Of a DNA stretch of 64,000 bases, positions 62,664 to 64,000 are shown piece after piece. Every line of letters starts with the position of its first letter. The stretch's first letter is position 1. The translations under genes and the position numbers were made by a program. The stretch is taken from the NCBI RefSeq assembly GCF_954871325.1, contig NC_088778.1:248001-312000 (forward strand), in the 5' to 3' direction. Source of the stretch: Gordionus sp. m RMFG-2023. Taxonomy: Eukaryota > Nematomorpha > Gordioida > Chordodea > Parachordodidae. The notes beneath the pieces were generated by a model. That model was not told the DNA's origin, searched no databases, and saw only the letters and a program-made list of their open reading frames with translations.

Positions 62664-62988
62664 TATAAATAGGTGTTAGGATAAGAATATTTATATATTT
62701 GAATATACTTGGTTATCTTCTTAATTATTGGTTATGAAGAAAAATATGAGTATAAAAAGATTTCATTAATGTGTAATTGATAATATGAGATGAAAATTGA
62801 TAAGGTAATCTAAAAAATAAAGAAAATATTAAGTGAAATAAAAATTTCATTCATATTTACAAATTTGAGGGAATATTGTTTTCTTCCATGTTAGGTATGT
62901 GTACACCATCAATTCCAATCATCTGTATGAATAAAATAATAAATAAATAAAAAAAATAAAAATAAAAATAAAAATAAATAGGTACCAC

Positions 62989-63044
62989 CGATGACATGAC
63001 GTAGCGATGACATGACGTAGCGATGACATGACGTCACGATGACG
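62989..63044. repeat. 16-bp tandem repeat with TGACGTCA
   Basis: Three 16-bp units CGATGACATGACGTAG (last unit ending GTCA) plus a partial fourth. The third unit creates a perfect TGACGTCA palindrome at 63029-63036, the CREB/ATF consensus site. Preceded by an AAATA-rich tract. Confidence 0.85.
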
Positions 63045-63495
63045 TATTGAGGACATCGGAAAATTACAATATAGATTAGTAATAATTTTCATGGCTTTTT
63101 ACGGTAATCATACATTAGCAATTTTAAGACATTAATGAAAACATGATTTTGTGATAATCAGTTTGGCTGAGAAAGATTCACCGTAAAAATGCGTATAACT
63201 TAATTTAAATATTATATAATCTATAAATCTAAATATTTATAAGTCATTACTTATTTATATTTCTACTTACCTCAATTAAAATTAATGAGGAGATTTCACG
63301 ACAAATTTGTGAATTAATGGTATTTATACTAAATTCATTACTAATTGTAGTAGTTTTTGAAAACTCACAATTAATAACCTTAATTTTTTTAAATTAGACG
63401 TGAAAATTTGTAGGTAATTTTATTGTAGGACAGAATATATTGATATCAAAGTATTTTCATTATTATTATTAATTTGAATTTTGTCATTGTATGCT

Positions 63496-64000
63496 CTTAG
63501 GCGTAGTCAAGGAGGGGGTAAGGGGAAATCCCCCCCCCCCTTCAGAAATTTATCACTTTTTGTGAATATCATTTTATGCTAATAAAAAATATCCCCCTTA
63601 GTCCTTCCACTACTCCCTGACCCCCAAAAATGTATGCATATATCTTAAACAATAATTTCAAAGAAAGAATGTAAAATTGATATTTTTTATAAAACTATTC
63701 ATCATAATTTATACATTTTTGGAAAAAAGCATTTATGTATAAAAAAAGTGAACAAAAAATGTATTTTAAGAAATGGAATATAAGCAAAGATAAGTCTTAA
63801 GATAAAAGTGAAATGTATTATAATTATTAATAATAGATCCATAAAATTACTAAAATATAATATATCAAATATAATTTTTTATAAAGAGAGTAATTTTAAT
63901 ATATTTATTTTAATAAAAGATAAATATAATTATAAAATGATAAAATTAAATCATGAATTAAATAAAAAAAATTAAAGCATAATACAAACAGTGGAATATT
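63496..64000. mobile_element. hAT-like element, inverted copy, cut by window end
   Basis: It begins CTTAGGCGTAGTCAAGG, then a G-run and GGGGAAATCCCC. The rest is the reverse complement of 15430-15890. It inserted in the downstream block of duplication unit F right after TTGTATGCT. The far end and target duplication lie beyond the window. Confidence 0.8.

Larger units (their letters stand above)
45104..63495 (+). repeat. tandem duplication unit F, inflated by insertions
   Basis: It starts with the same ATTATCAGATTT block as units D and E and contains intact gene F. Homology returns at 56075-58400 and again at about 63290-63494 (block with CGACAAATTTGTGAATTAATGG, matching 37309 and 44600). The extra length is the LINE nest at 48092-56074, a hAT relic at 45866, a hAT copy at 60078 and other repeats. 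Confidence 0.75.

Overview
The window is AT-rich nuclear DNA from an animal: host genes are split by spliceosomal introns, there is a eukaryotic tRNA-Ser, and animal-type LINEs and hAT DNA transposons are abundant. The host genes (myo-inositol oxygenase and a lineage-specific family of seven-transmembrane receptors) suggest an invertebrate. A crustacean such as a copepod is possible, but the sequence alone does not prove the species.

Layout: 0.3-4.1 kb carries five exons of a myo-inositol oxygenase (MIOX) gene on the plus strand, with MITE-like elements in its introns. 4.9-7.3 kb is an island of coding-like segments, mostly on the minus strand, that I could not identify, interrupted by a decayed hAT element. 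9.4-16 kb holds simple repeats, a broken receptor copy (A) and a 1.2-kb non-autonomous hAT-like element with a perfect 8-bp target duplication. A tRNA-Ser(AGA) lies at 16.6 kb and a decayed retroelement fragment at 18.2-19.1 kb.

From about 10 to 58 kb the window is dominated by a tandem family of three-exon receptor genes, all on the plus strand. Copies A (10-13.4 kb), B (20.5-24.9 kb) and D (30.8-35 kb) are damaged and C (29.6 kb) is only a last-exon relic. E (38.4-42 kb, 530 codons) and F (45.4-58.4 kb, 532 codons) are open throughout once spliced. Exon 1 encodes the N-terminus and TM1, exon 2 encodes TM2-TM5, and exon 3 encodes TM6-TM7. Splice phases match between copies, so the ATG at the head of each exon-2 reading frame is internal and not a start. 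D, E and F lie in large tandem duplication units of about 7.6 and 7.0 kb. The third unit is inflated by transposons and is still recognisable at 63.3-63.5 kb, so the cluster may continue past the window.

Mobile DNA: a 5'-truncated LINE with a long open RT frame (25.3-28.3 kb); an RTE-like LINE inserted in intron 1 of gene F (48.1-56.1 kb); inside that LINE a short TIR element; inside that a 3.6-kb autonomous-type hAT transposon with five tiny introns and, separately, a 385-bp MITE. Most of these insertions are delimited by exact target-site duplications. An internally deleted relative of the hAT sits at 60.1-61.8 kb.
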